A stretch of 19,474 nt of DNA from an uncultured bacterium (GTDB lineage Bacteria > Bacillota_I > Bacilli_A > RF39 > UBA660). The position numbers were made by a program, and so were the translations under genes. Of the stretch, positions 1 to 7,119 are shown in pieces. Each line of letters opens with the position of its first letter. Position 1 is the first letter of the stretch. The DNA lies in assembly GCA_900314225.1 (NCBI GenBank), contig OMUM01000001.1, positions 1-19,474 of the forward strand, in the 5' to 3' direction. The notes beneath the pieces are model-generated. The model was given only the letters and a program-made list of their open reading frames with translations, had not been told where the DNA came from and did no database searches.

Positions 1-125
1 ATATATAAATAATCATCACTTATTTGTGTCTACACACACTATTTGACAATCATCCAAACATAAAGTTTAGCTCCATGAATTAATATTTTTTCTGATTTAT
101 TATTTTGGTATCACATCATTGACAA

Positions 126-509
126 CTACACAAAAACTTTATTACAACCATAACTATGTCCTTCAAGTATTATTTCTTTATAACCTTTTTCTTTTGCCCA
201 ATTTAACACACCATCTATATCTAAAATACAATCTTTAAATCTTTCTAAACTTCCTCCAATAATTGTAAAGTCATTACCTTTAAGTAGTTCGGTTATAAAA
301 TCTCTACCTCTATTATTAAAAGTTAAGAAAGCATAATTTTTATCTGTATATGATTTTGCAAGTATATCTAAAAATCTATTTTCATAAAAATTACCATTTA
401 ATCCGTGAACGTGAATTACTATCTTATCAGTATCTTCATTTGGTGTATATAAAATACCTGGTTGTTCTATTTCATCAATAGAGTTAACTCTTACTAATTC
501 TTGTTTCAT
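126..509 (-). CDS. C-terminally truncated alpha/beta hydrolase, probable pseudogene
   Basis: This 127-residue protein is the N-terminal part of a serine alpha/beta hydrolase. HVHGLNGN at residues 33-40 looks like the oxyanion-hole strand and loop, NNRGRD (65-70) is typical of these folds, and GHSYG (117-121) is the nucleophile elbow with Ser119. The frame stops at TAG seven residues after the nucleophile, so the Asp and His of the triad and half of the fold are absent; family members usually exceed 200 residues. I found no convincing continuation in any minus-strand frame of bases 1-125. The start has a good AGGGAG ribosome site, and the ATG begins one base after the upstream deaminase stop, so it was the last gene of the operon. 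A catalytically active product is unlikely. The natural substrate is unknown. Confidence 0.7.
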   Translation of the reverse strand: MKQELVRVNSIDEIEQPGILYTPNEDTDKIVIHVHGLNGNFYENRFLDILAKSYTDKNYAFLTFNNRGRDFITELLKGNDFTIIGGSLERFKDCILDIDGVLNWAKEKGYKEIILEGHSYGCNKVFV

Positions 510-510
510 T

Positions 511-951
511 TTATTCTCCCTTCTTTTTTAAAACTTCAATTGCTTTATCTCTATGTAATTCTTTTACTATTTCAATTTTTTCTTTTGAATATTTTGCTAA
601 TTCATCAATATTAGTTATCATTTCTGGACAATAATTATCATTACTATCTTGTAATGTTGCAGCATATACAACCTTTGAAAATTCTTCATATAGAATTGCA
701 CCCATGCACATCATACAAGGCTCACAAGACACATACATTGTCGCACCTTTTAAATCTCCATATAGATTTTTATTCTTTGAAGCACTTTCTATTGCTTCTA
801 GTTCTGCATGTGAATACATACTTGTTTCCATTAAAGTTTTGTCATCACTTCTACCAATTATCTCATTATCTTTAACAACAATCGCACCATAAGGGTATTT
901 AGCATTTTTGCTTATTTCGATTGCTATATCAATATAGTGTTCATCAGTCAT
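511..951 (-). CDS. cytidine/guanine deaminase-like zinc nucleoside deaminase
   Basis: This 146-residue protein belongs to the CMP/dCMP deaminase (TadA/GuaD-like) superfamily of hydrolytic zinc deaminases. HAE at residues 48-50 gives zinc ligand His48 and proton shuttle Glu50. CEPCMMC (76-82) supplies zinc ligands Cys79 and Cys82. PYGAIVV (20-26) matches the conserved PFGAV strand. The length is normal and the chain looks complete. It differs clearly from the GuaD-like protein at 11697-12149, so it is a second, divergent paralogue. Substrate cannot be read from sequence: guanine, another nucleobase or a nucleoside are all possible. tRNA-specific TadA is less likely, because the characteristic TadA loops are not evident. 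It follows the SEC-C gene by about 25 bases and precedes the hydrolase fragment by one base. Confidence 0.8.
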   Translation of the reverse strand: MTDEHYIDIAIEISKNAKYPYGAIVVKDNEIIGRSDDKTLMETSMYSHAELEAIESASKNKNLYGDLKGATMYVSCEPCMMCMGAILYEEFSKVVYAATLQDSNDNYCPEMITNIDELAKYSKEKIEIVKELHRDKAIEVLKKKGE

Positions 952-976
952 AATTCAATCACATCCTTTATTTCCA

Positions 977-1720
977 TTATCTTCCGACTTTAAAATAAAC
1001 TTTTCTTTCTTCAAGAGCATCTAAATCCTCTAAATCAGTTCTTTTCATTCCTAAATCATAGTAATATTTAGATTTTTCTAAATTTCCTATCATCTCATAA
1101 TCATCAACAAGTTCAACATAAGCATATATAGAATTACGGTTTTCTTTAATCAAATCTAATATTATCTGCTCTCCTAATTCATAATTACCTAATTTAAATA
1201 AACTATGTGTTTTACATCTTAAACTGTTTTCATATGTATTATCATCTAAGTTCAATGTATTAACTAATTTATCTATATATTTATTTGTCGCATTTAAATC
1301 ATATTCTTCTGTTTTTAAATTTAATATTTCTTCTTCAAAATCGCCAATAACATTTATCATAAAATCACTAATAAGATTAGCATCATCAATTTTTTCAATG
1401 GTATGAATATCATTTTTATTAGCATAATCTAGTATATAGTCCATAACTTCTAAATAATCATCAATGATATTTTTTATATTTAGATGTTTCTTGTTATCAT
1501 ATATATTTAATAGTTTTTTATTAATTTTAGTAGCTTTTACTTTTTTAGTATGAATATAATTATCATGATAAGTAAAAGGATCTATAAAATTATGTTCTTC
1601 CATATATTTAATATCATCTACATCAAGTAGTTTGTTATCTTCTTTTAGTTTATTTAAACAACATTTTTTATATTTGAGCCCAGAACCACATGGACAAAGC
1701 TGATTTCTACCGATTTTCAT
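977..1720 (-). CDS. SEC-C motif protein with TPR-like C-terminal region
   Basis: The protein begins with a SEC-C zinc-binding motif, GRNQLCPCGSGLKYKKCC at residues 4-21, with ligands Cys9, Cys11 and Cys20/Cys21. In SecA this motif binds zinc and contacts SecB and ribosomes; in stand-alone proteins its role is mostly unknown. The rest is acidic and helical. From about residue 140 it looks like two or three TPR-like helix pairs, including a stretch on a paired antiparallel pattern ending in YYYDLGMKR. I prefer the ATG at 1720 (247 aa), which places the motif at the extreme N-terminus and lies two bases after the upstream stop. A longer frame from 1753 would overlap the upstream gene by 32 bases and lacks a ribosome site. 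GAGGAG at 1734-1739 is rather far (13 bases) from the chosen ATG. Molecular partner unknown. Confidence 0.75.
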   Translation of the reverse strand: MKIGRNQLCPCGSGLKYKKCCLNKLKEDNKLLDVDDIKYMEEHNFIDPFTYHDNYIHTKKVKATKINKKLLNIYDNKKHLNIKNIIDDYLEVMDYILDYANKNDIHTIEKIDDANLISDFMINVIGDFEEEILNLKTEEYDLNATNKYIDKLVNTLNLDDNTYENSLRCKTHSLFKLGNYELGEQIILDLIKENRNSIYAYVELVDDYEMIGNLEKSKYYYDLGMKRTDLEDLDALEERKVYFKVGR

Positions 1721-1721
1721 A

Positions 1722-2450
1722 TCACCATTCAATCTCCTCTGGATAATCTTCATAATGTAAATCGTCTAATGAACAATTCTTTTGTTTACATAGTTTTTGC
1801 ATATCTATTTTCATTTTTAAGTAATCTTCATAATCACCATAATTATATATTGCATCCATAATATGCATAAATTCTTTTTCTCTTTGTTTTTTTGACATTT
1901 TAGAATAATCAATAGATATAATCTCAAACCATTGGGGAATGAATATACTATCTGTTACTACTGATTCAAGTAATCCTTTTTTTATTTTATTAAATTTTAT
2001 TTCTGTAAGCATATTTTCTAAAGAATATAATACTAATGAATAAAAGTAATTCACCATATTTATATAAGGATTATAAATATCATTAACTTTTTTATCAACT
2101 TTTCTTATAAAATGATTAATTAAAACCATATCTAGAAATAAATCAGGTAATAAATAATTAAAACAAAAACATATATTTTTATCGGTTATATCTTTCTTTT
2201 TAAATTTAAACCATTCTCTAGTATTATCATTTAAATCATTATCTATAAGTACCGCTCCTCTTTGTCCTTGATATGCATGCCTTACATCATATAAAAATCC
2301 ATATAAATGATTTTGCATAGTGTATTCTCCATCACTAGAAGGATCTCCATGTATTAAATAATTTATGGAATCATATAAAAAATCTAAATCGTTGTAATCT
2401 CCGTAAATTGTAACACCAGCATAATTTTCAGTTAATTCTACTTTTAACAT
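1722..2450 (-). CDS. conserved hypothetical protein, 242 aa
   Basis: I do not recognise a functional family with confidence; the N-terminal pattern (MLKVELTENYAGVTIYGDY) recalls an uncharacterised Firmicutes DUF (possibly DUF6904), which I cannot verify. The protein is soluble, acidic and rich in Tyr and Asn, without a signal peptide or clear membrane segment. An N-terminal beta-rich part (about 1-60) containing HGDPSSDGEY is followed by a mostly helical part. There is no visible nucleotide-binding or metal-binding motif. The start is well supported by GAGGAG placed about nine bases before the ATG. The ATG lies six bases after the UPF0158 stop, and the TGA stop lies one base from the SEC-C start, so it is co-translated within this operon. 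The TGA stop also argues against Mycoplasma-type decoding here. Confidence 0.65.
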   Translation of the reverse strand: MLKVELTENYAGVTIYGDYNDLDFLYDSINYLIHGDPSSDGEYTMQNHLYGFLYDVRHAYQGQRGAVLIDNDLNDNTREWFKFKKKDITDKNICFCFNYLLPDLFLDMVLINHFIRKVDKKVNDIYNPYINMVNYFYSLVLYSLENMLTEIKFNKIKKGLLESVVTDSIFIPQWFEIISIDYSKMSKKQREKEFMHIMDAIYNYGDYEDYLKMKIDMQKLCKQKNCSLDDLHYEDYPEEIEW

Positions 2451-2456
2451 ACTATT

Positions 2457-2861
2457 TTACTCCTCATAATCAATATTATTTTCTTTACACCAATTAATAG
2501 CTATTTCTTTATATTTCTTTTCTCTAAACTTATACCAATCTTCTATTATTTCAAAATTTATACAAGTATCTTTAAATCTTCTAAAAGCCCCTGGTCCATT
2601 AATTGCTATACACAATTGATTGTATAGCTTCACATCATTAATTGTTTCTATAAAATCTTCCATCATAGAATATTCATTAATATCATATCTAGTAGGCAAC
2701 ATTATAGACTTTTCAAATAACTCATCTAATTCATCTTCATTTAAGGTTTCTATTTCTCCAATATTGGACATAAATATTTTACTATCATCTGGATTATAAT
2801 AATATTCTATTTCATCATTTGTAAAATCCAATGCATCTATTACTTCACTCAATTTAATCAT
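2457..2861 (-). CDS. UPF0158 family protein
   Basis: This 134-residue protein matches the uncharacterised UPF0158 family by its typical landmarks: LPTRYDINEYSMMEDFIE (about 56-73), then GPGAFRRFKD (about 89-98) and the WYKFREKKYKEIAINWC segment near the end. It is acidic and cytosolic. No catalytic activity is established for the family. It is full length. AAGGAG sits seven to eight bases before the ATG, and the reading frame starts inside the last codons of the metallophosphoesterase (8-base overlap), which implies translational coupling. Association with a phosphoesterase and a SEC-C protein hints at a shared housekeeping or stress role, but that is inference only. Confidence 0.85.
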   Translation of the reverse strand: MIKLSEVIDALDFTNDEIEYYYNPDDSKIFMSNIGEIETLNEDELDELFEKSIMLPTRYDINEYSMMEDFIETINDVKLYNQLCIAINGPGAFRRFKDTCINFEIIEDWYKFREKKYKEIAINWCKENNIDYEE

Positions 2862-3381
2862 TATTTTTACTCCTTATTTCATTAATTTTATCTAAGCTTA
2901 TTGGTTTATAGTTAGTAACATCAACACTTAGATTTACATGTTTATTATCACTATAATTTTTAGGATAATCATCGCTAATTTTTTTATTATGAATGTGACC
3001 ATGTAAATTAATATATCCATCTTTAATTTTAGTATCAGGTAGTGGTACATGAGATAGCATTATTTTATATTCATCTAATACTATTGGTGCATGTGTTAAA
3101 ACAATAAAACCTATTTCTTCATAACATTTAACTGGCTTTCTGTCATGATTACCACGGATTAATATTTTATTACCATTTAATCTATTAAATATATTTCTTA
3201 TTTCTTCATCGCTTGATAAACAAAAGTCACCTAAATGATATACAATGTCATCTTTTGTAACAATACTATTCCAATTATTAATTATGGTTTCATTCATTTC
3301 ATTAACATTTTTAAAAGGTCTATTACAATATTTAATAATATTACTATGATGAAAATGCGTATCAGAAATAAAATATATCAT
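2854..3381 (-). CDS. calcineurin-like metallophosphoesterase
   Basis: This 175-residue enzyme has the full set of metallophosphoesterase motifs: DTH (Asp7, His9), GD (51-52), GNHD (77-80), SHVPL with His111, and GHIH (128-131). These coordinate two metal ions in a fold that hydrolyses phosphoester bonds. The short length, the early Asp-x-His and the closing NLSVDVTNYKP segment match a family of small bacterial and phage phosphoesterases, some described as phosphodiesterases or ligase-associated, with substrates mostly unknown. There is no signal peptide, so it acts in the cytosol. It sits 16 bases downstream of the ATPase gene and overlaps UPF0158 by 8 bases. GGAG about ten bases before the ATG supports the start. 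Confidence 0.88.
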   Translation of the reverse strand: MIYFISDTHFHHSNIIKYCNRPFKNVNEMNETIINNWNSIVTKDDIVYHLGDFCLSSDEEIRNIFNRLNGNKILIRGNHDRKPVKCYEEIGFIVLTHAPIVLDEYKIMLSHVPLPDTKIKDGYINLHGHIHNKKISDDYPKNYSDNKHVNLSVDVTNYKPISLDKINEIRSKNND

Positions 3382-3397
3382 TTACATCACACTCCAA

Positions 3398-4585
3398 TTA
3401 TTTATCCAATAACCAGTCCAATACATTCATCTTTCTTATACCATTATAATCTACCTCTGGATCTATATCCATTGTTAGTATAAATTTTGGATAATGGTCA
3501 TTTATAGATTCTAAAGCTGATAATTCTCTTTCTAACGTATTTTTATCTCTTACTGTGTAAGCAACCTGAAAATATTGTACACCTTTGCTATTTTCTGCAA
3601 CAAAATCTATTTCTTTATCTCCTGACTTACCTATATAAACTTTATATCCTCTTCTTACTAGTTCAAGATAAACTATATTTTCTAAAACATGTCCTAAATC
3701 AACATATTTTCTTCCAAGTAACGCATATCTCATAGTAACATCAGTAGCATAGTATTTTTCACCACTAGTTAGATATTGTTTTCCTTTTATATCATATCTA
3801 GATACTTTATTAAAGATAAAACTTTCTACTAGAGAATCTAAATAACTTTCAACTGTATGAACTGATATACTTCTACCATTAGAAGTTAAAGTATCCGCAA
3901 TCTTTTTTACAGATAATATATTACCTACACTAGAAAACATAAATTCTGAAACACTTCTAAGCATACCAGTATCTGCTATTTTCTTTCTTGTAGCTATATC
4001 TTTAACTATTATCGTATTATATATACTATCTAGATACTTATCAACTTCATCTTGATTATCTAGTTTTAAAGCATATGGCATAGAACTATTATTTACATAT
4101 TTTAAATATAATTTTTCGTCTCCTTCTTGTTTATAAAAATCAGCATATTCTTTAAATGATAAAGGAAACATTTTAAATTCAACATATCTTCCAGATAAGA
4201 ATGTAGCAAGTTCACCAGATAATAAATAGGCATTAGAACCGGTTATATATTCATCTACATTTTTCTTTATATATAATCCATCAACTGCTTTTTCAAATTT
4301 ATCTACAACTTGAACTTCATCTAAAAATACATAATACATATCATTATCTTTTATTTTATCATTAACATAATTATAAAGTTCCATATAATCATTAAAATTA
4401 TATTCTGGTGATTCAAGGTTTAATGATATTATATGATCTTCTTTTATACCTGTTTGTTTTAAATAATTTATGAATAATTCAAATAATGTAGATTTACCGC
4501 ATCTTCTAATTCCAGTAACTACTTTTATTAAGTCCTTATCTTTCCAATTTTTTAAGGCTTCTAAATATTCATTTCTTTCTATCAC
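3398..4585 (-). CDS. AAA_14/DUF4143-type ATP-binding protein
   Basis: This 395-residue protein has the layout of the common but poorly understood AAA_14 plus DUF4143 ATPases. The P-loop GIRRCGKST lies at residues 25-33, Walker B YYVFLDEVQ at 84-92 (Asp89, Glu90), and the conserved TGSNAYLLSGELA segment at 115-127. A winged-helix-like region follows around 215-260. The C-terminal DUF4143 half ends in a PD-(D/E)XK-like fold (GDKEIDFVA then YFQVAYTV). Many relatives are spread by horizontal transfer; proposed roles include regulation or mobile-element association, none proven here. The start is GTG: AGGTGA lies six bases upstream, and the overlapping ATG would terminate immediately. It is the first gene of the left operon, behind a promoter overlapped by an inverted repeat. 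Confidence 0.88.
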   Translation of the reverse strand: MIERNEYLEALKNWKDKDLIKVVTGIRRCGKSTLFELFINYLKQTGIKEDHIISLNLESPEYNFNDYMELYNYVNDKIKDNDMYYVFLDEVQVVDKFEKAVDGLYIKKNVDEYITGSNAYLLSGELATFLSGRYVEFKMFPLSFKEYADFYKQEGDEKLYLKYVNNSSMPYALKLDNQDEVDKYLDSIYNTIIVKDIATRKKIADTGMLRSVSEFMFSSVGNILSVKKIADTLTSNGRSISVHTVESYLDSLVESFIFNKVSRYDIKGKQYLTSGEKYYATDVTMRYALLGRKYVDLGHVLENIVYLELVRRGYKVYIGKSGDKEIDFVAENSKGVQYFQVAYTVRDKNTLERELSALESINDHYPKFILTMDIDPEVDYNGIRKMNVLDWLLDK

Positions 4586-4591
4586 ATTTCA

Positions 4592-4597
4592 TCACCT
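4592..4597 (-). promoter_or_regulatory. ribosome binding site fixing a GTG start
   Basis: AGGTGA on the minus strand lies six bases before the GTG at 4585. The ATG ending at 4585 is followed at once by TGA, so this site decides that the ATPase starts with GTG. Confidence 0.6.
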
Positions 4598-4603
4598 GAA
4601 TAA

Positions 4604-4632
4604 AGTATAACACAAAGTAAAATAATTTGCAA
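4604..4632 (-). promoter_or_regulatory. sigma-A-like promoter of the left operon
   Basis: On the minus strand TTGCAA (4627-4632) and TATACT (4604-4609) are separated by exactly 17 bases and lie just upstream of the ATPase ribosome site. The -10 matches the consensus at five of six positions and the -35 at four. This would transcribe all seven genes down to 126, since no gap among them exceeds about 25 bases. Confidence 0.6.
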
Positions 4633-4648
4633 CAAAATGCAAATTATT
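4621..4648. repeat. perfect 11-bp inverted repeat overlapping the promoter, operator-like
   Basis: AATAATTTGCA (4621-4631) and TGCAAATTATT (4638-4648) are exact reverse complements separated by six bases. The left arm covers the -35 element of the ATPase promoter. The self-complementary hexamer TTGCAA in the left arm recurs at 4667-4672 and 4681-4686. There is no T-run, so it is not a terminator for either strand. It looks like a repressor-binding site; the regulator is unknown. Confidence 0.5.
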
Positions 4649-4688
4649 TATATTTTTTGACATTTTTTGCAATTGTATATTTGCAAGC

Positions 4689-4783
4689 TTAAATAACTAC
4701 AAAACAATTATAACTAAACTCAACATCATACTTTTTAGTATATTTACTAGATATTCCTCTAGTTATAGTAAGGGTATCATTTA
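4689..4783 (-). pseudogene. possible out-of-frame coding remnant after the truncated PBP
   Basis: Directly after the early stop of the penicillin-binding protein, another minus-strand frame stays open to a TAA at 4689-4691 and reads like the end of a protein: NDTLTITRGISSKYTKKYDV followed by EFSYNCFVVI. It has no start codon or ribosome site of its own and does not resemble the end of a transpeptidase. I take it as debris from a gene fused to the PBP by deletion or insertion. The parent gene is not identified. About 30 open codons in such AT-rich DNA is suggestive, not proof. Confidence 0.3.
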
Positions 4784-6040
4784 TTAGACAACAAGGTGTA
4801 TGGGTGTTACACTTATTCCTTGACCAAATGCTGTAGTTGCTAATTCTACATTGCCGACTTTATTCATTGGAAACAAAATACCAGTTGCTTCACCTGACAA
4901 ATCAATACCTGTTTTTTTACCAAAACCAAACTTGTCAATATATGAAAATAATCTTTCTTTACCTAATAATTGGCCTAATTTTACAAATCCTGGGTTACAA
5001 GAGTTTTGCAGTACTTGTAAAAATGTTTGATCTCCATGTCCGCCACTTTTCCAGCATTTTAGAACACTACCATCAACATTAACTTTACCAGAATCATAGA
5101 AATGATCATTAAAAATATCAATAACTTTTTCTTCCACTGAACTTGCCATTGTAACAATCTTAAAAGTACTTCCAGGTTCATAAGCATCCCAAATTGGTAA
5201 ATTCCTATTTAAAACATTTGTGCCATATTCCTTATACTTATTTGGATCAAAATCAGGACTTGATCCCATACCAAGTATCTCACCTGTATTTGGATCAACC
5301 GCAATAGCAAGAGCCATATCGGGGCTAAACATATCCTGGATATTTTTTAGTTCTCTCTCAATTGACTTTTGAATATCAATATCAATTGTAAGTCTTACAT
5401 CCATACCGGCCGTTGGAGCTTTATAAATATCTGATAAATTTATTTTATTACCATGCGCATCACTAAAATATTTTATAACTCCATTTTCTCCTTTTAAATA
5501 TTTATCATATTGTAATTCAATACCTGATAAGCCCTGATTATCAATGCCAACATAACCTAGAACATGAGACATAAAATCTTTGTAAGGATAATTTCTTTTT
5601 GCCTCTTTAACAAGATAAACACCATCTAACTTTAAATCATTAATTTTTTTCGCAACATCATAACTAAGTCTCCTACCCTCAGGATGAACTCTTTCAATTG
5701 ATGTCTTTTTATTGACATGCGTCTTCATTGATTTATAACTAATTCCTAAGATGTTAGCTAATTCTTTAGTTACTTTTTCTTTATTCTTAATTTGATTAGG
5801 TACTAATACAAGCGAAGAAGTTGTTAAATTATCAGCTAAAACTTTCCCATTTCTATCTAAAATTCTTCCTCTATCAGCTTCTATTTCTAAATTTCTACTC
5901 CATAAATCCCCAGCCAATTTATTAAGCTTTTTATACTCAAAAACTTGTATATAAAAAACTCTAATAATTACTAAAATTAAAAAAATTAGCATAAAAATAA
6001 ATATTAGTTTAATTTTCTTATCAATTTTTTTAGTAAACAA
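4784..6040 (-). CDS. SpoVD/PBP2-like penicillin-binding protein, truncated before the KTG box, probable pseudogene
   Basis: This is the N-terminal two thirds of a class B penicillin-binding protein of the SpoVD/FtsI type, which cross-links peptidoglycan. Residues 10-33 form a single membrane anchor. ADRGRILDRNGKVLADN (55-71) starts the dimerisation domain. The transpeptidase domain shows SxxK as Ser291-Thr-Phe-Lys294 in EPGSTFK, and SxN as Ser347-Cys-Asn349. The frame stops after FGQGISVTPIHLVV at residue 418. The third active-site motif (KTG) and the rest of the domain, roughly 130 or more residues, are missing, so acylation by substrate is unlikely. No continuation is visible in the other minus-strand frames downstream. 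The start is TTG, supported by AGGTG five bases upstream (6046-6050). The broken 3' end abuts the ATPase promoter region. Confidence 0.8.
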   Translation of the reverse strand: MFTKKIDKKIKLIFIFMLIFLILVIIRVFYIQVFEYKKLNKLAGDLWSRNLEIEADRGRILDRNGKVLADNLTTSSLVLVPNQIKNKEKVTKELANILGISYKSMKTHVNKKTSIERVHPEGRRLSYDVAKKINDLKLDGVYLVKEAKRNYPYKDFMSHVLGYVGIDNQGLSGIELQYDKYLKGENGVIKYFSDAHGNKINLSDIYKAPTAGMDVRLTIDIDIQKSIERELKNIQDMFSPDMALAIAVDPNTGEILGMGSSPDFDPNKYKEYGTNVLNRNLPIWDAYEPGSTFKIVTMASSVEEKVIDIFNDHFYDSGKVNVDGSVLKCWKSGGHGDQTFLQVLQNSCNPGFVKLGQLLGKERLFSYIDKFGFGKKTGIDLSGEATGILFPMNKVGNVELATTAFGQGISVTPIHLVV

Positions 6041-6045
6041 ATTAA

Positions 6046-6050
6046 CACCT
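6046..6050 (-). promoter_or_regulatory. ribosome binding site fixing a TTG start
   Basis: AGGTG on the minus strand lies five bases before the TTG at 6040, and no in-frame ATG exists near the membrane anchor. This supports TTG initiation of the penicillin-binding protein. Confidence 0.5.
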
Positions 6051-6084
6051 CACTAAAAAATATGATAAAAATATAAATAATATT

Positions 6085-6119
6085 AAAAAAACTATATGAA
6101 CAATAACCTATTCATATAG
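6085..6119 (-). terminator. intrinsic terminator of the LysR gene
   Basis: On the minus strand CTATATGAA and TTCATATAG (plus positions 6092-6100 and 6111-6119) form a perfect nine-base stem with a ten-base loop, followed by seven T. It lies 12 bases after the LysR stop and separates this gene from the penicillin-binding protein. Confidence 0.75.
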
Positions 6120-6131
6120 CAATTTATAACA

Positions 6132-7016
6132 TTAATTATTATTTGATTTTAACATCTTTATAAATTCAGAAGTTGCTTTAGTTAAAAATTCATCAATATA
6201 AACACTACATACATCCATATCCGGTAAATCAGTAAAACTAATTAATTCAAAATCAGCAAAATCTTTTTGTTTTTTTACAATATCTTCAGCAAAATAGCCA
6301 ATTCCTAATCCCCTTCTTACAAGTTCCAAAAACATATCAGTATTTATTGACTCAATAACTGGAGTTAAAGCTAAATTTTTTGATTCAAGATATTCATCCA
6401 GCTTCTTTCTTATAGAAAGCGTTTTATAAGGAAATATAAGTTGATAATTCTTTAAATCTTCAATACTTTTTATTGAAACATCCTTCATTAATTTTTTATT
6501 ATAAAAAAAGCAATTTTTTAATTTAGTTAAAGTTACTTTTGAAACACTTTTTTTACTTTGAATTGGTAAAGTATCTAAAACTAAATCAAGTTTCCTATTT
6601 TCTAGCATTTCTATCATACTATCCGTAGAAGCAGAAATTATTTCAAATTTAATACCTGGATATTTGATTCTAAACTTTTCAATATAATCAGTTAAATAAA
6701 TAACCCCTATATATGTAGGTACTCCTATTCTAATACTACCAAAATTTAGACTATTTAGATTTTTTAAATGTTCTTCTGCATCATTAAAAATATTAAATGC
6801 CGTTGAAACGTATTTATATAATTCTTTTGCTTCTACAGTTGGTTCAATACCCTTAGAATTTCTATAAAACAACTTATAACCTAATTGATTTTCCAATTCT
6901 TTTAAACTATAACTAACTGCAGGTTGTGAAACATATAATTTTACAGCCGTTTTCGATATACTTTTTTCTTCATATAAATATAAAAATATTCTATAAAGAT
7001 TATAATCTATATTCAT
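6132..7016 (-). CDS. LysR-family transcriptional regulator
   Basis: This 294-residue protein is a complete LysR-type regulator. The N-terminal winged helix-turn-helix is typical: SISKTAVKLYVSQPAVSYSL at 19-38, then LENQLGYKLFYR at 41-52. The substrate-binding-like effector domain starts near residue 93 (FGSIRIGVP) and fills the rest, including the common RRGLGIGYFAEDIV segment near 225-240. Such proteins usually bind DNA as tetramers and respond to a small molecule. Neither effector nor target is evident. No gene is transcribed divergently from it, so the usual guess of a neighbouring target does not apply. It stands alone, with its own strong promoter, a GAGGGG ribosome site seven bases before the ATG, and its own terminator. 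Confidence 0.9.
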   Translation of the reverse strand: MNIDYNLYRIFLYLYEEKSISKTAVKLYVSQPAVSYSLKELENQLGYKLFYRNSKGIEPTVEAKELYKYVSTAFNIFNDAEEHLKNLNSLNFGSIRIGVPTYIGVIYLTDYIEKFRIKYPGIKFEIISASTDSMIEMLENRKLDLVLDTLPIQSKKSVSKVTLTKLKNCFFYNKKLMKDVSIKSIEDLKNYQLIFPYKTLSIRKKLDEYLESKNLALTPVIESINTDMFLELVRRGLGIGYFAEDIVKKQKDFADFELISFTDLPDMDVCSVYIDEFLTKATSEFIKMLKSNNN

Positions 7017-7035
7017 ACCCGTCCCCTCGTGGCAT

Positions 7036-7065
7036 ATTATATTACAAACTTTTATAAAAAGTCAA
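7036..7065 (-). promoter_or_regulatory. strong promoter of the LysR gene, very short leader
   Basis: On the minus strand TTGACT (7060-7065) and a perfect TATAAT (7036-7041) are 18 bases apart. Transcription should start near 7029, leaving a leader of only about a dozen bases that is almost entirely the ribosome binding site. Confidence 0.7.
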
Positions 7066-7090
7066 TTTATATAAAATAATTTTATATAAT

Positions 7091-7118
7091 AAAAAAAGCA
7101 TTACTTTTTAATAATGCC
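7091..7118 (-). terminator. intrinsic terminator of the coiled-coil protein operon
   Basis: On the minus strand GCATTA (7112-7117) pairs with TAATGC (7098-7103), followed by seven T (7091-7097). It starts a few bases after the stop of the large gene and ends its transcription before the LysR promoter. Confidence 0.7.
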
Positions 7119-7119
7119 T

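Noticed and set aside
654..892. Open plus-strand frames across the deaminase gene
   Set aside because: They lie antisense to a complete deaminase with all zinc-site motifs, lack ribosome sites and have low-complexity translations.
1721..1753. Longer N-terminus for the SEC-C protein starting at 1753
   Set aside because: It overlaps the upstream gene by 32 bases, has no ribosome site, and puts 11 extra residues before a motif that normally begins the protein.
4621..4648. Inverted repeat as a terminator
   Set aside because: There is no run of T after the stem on either strand, and it covers a well-formed promoter.
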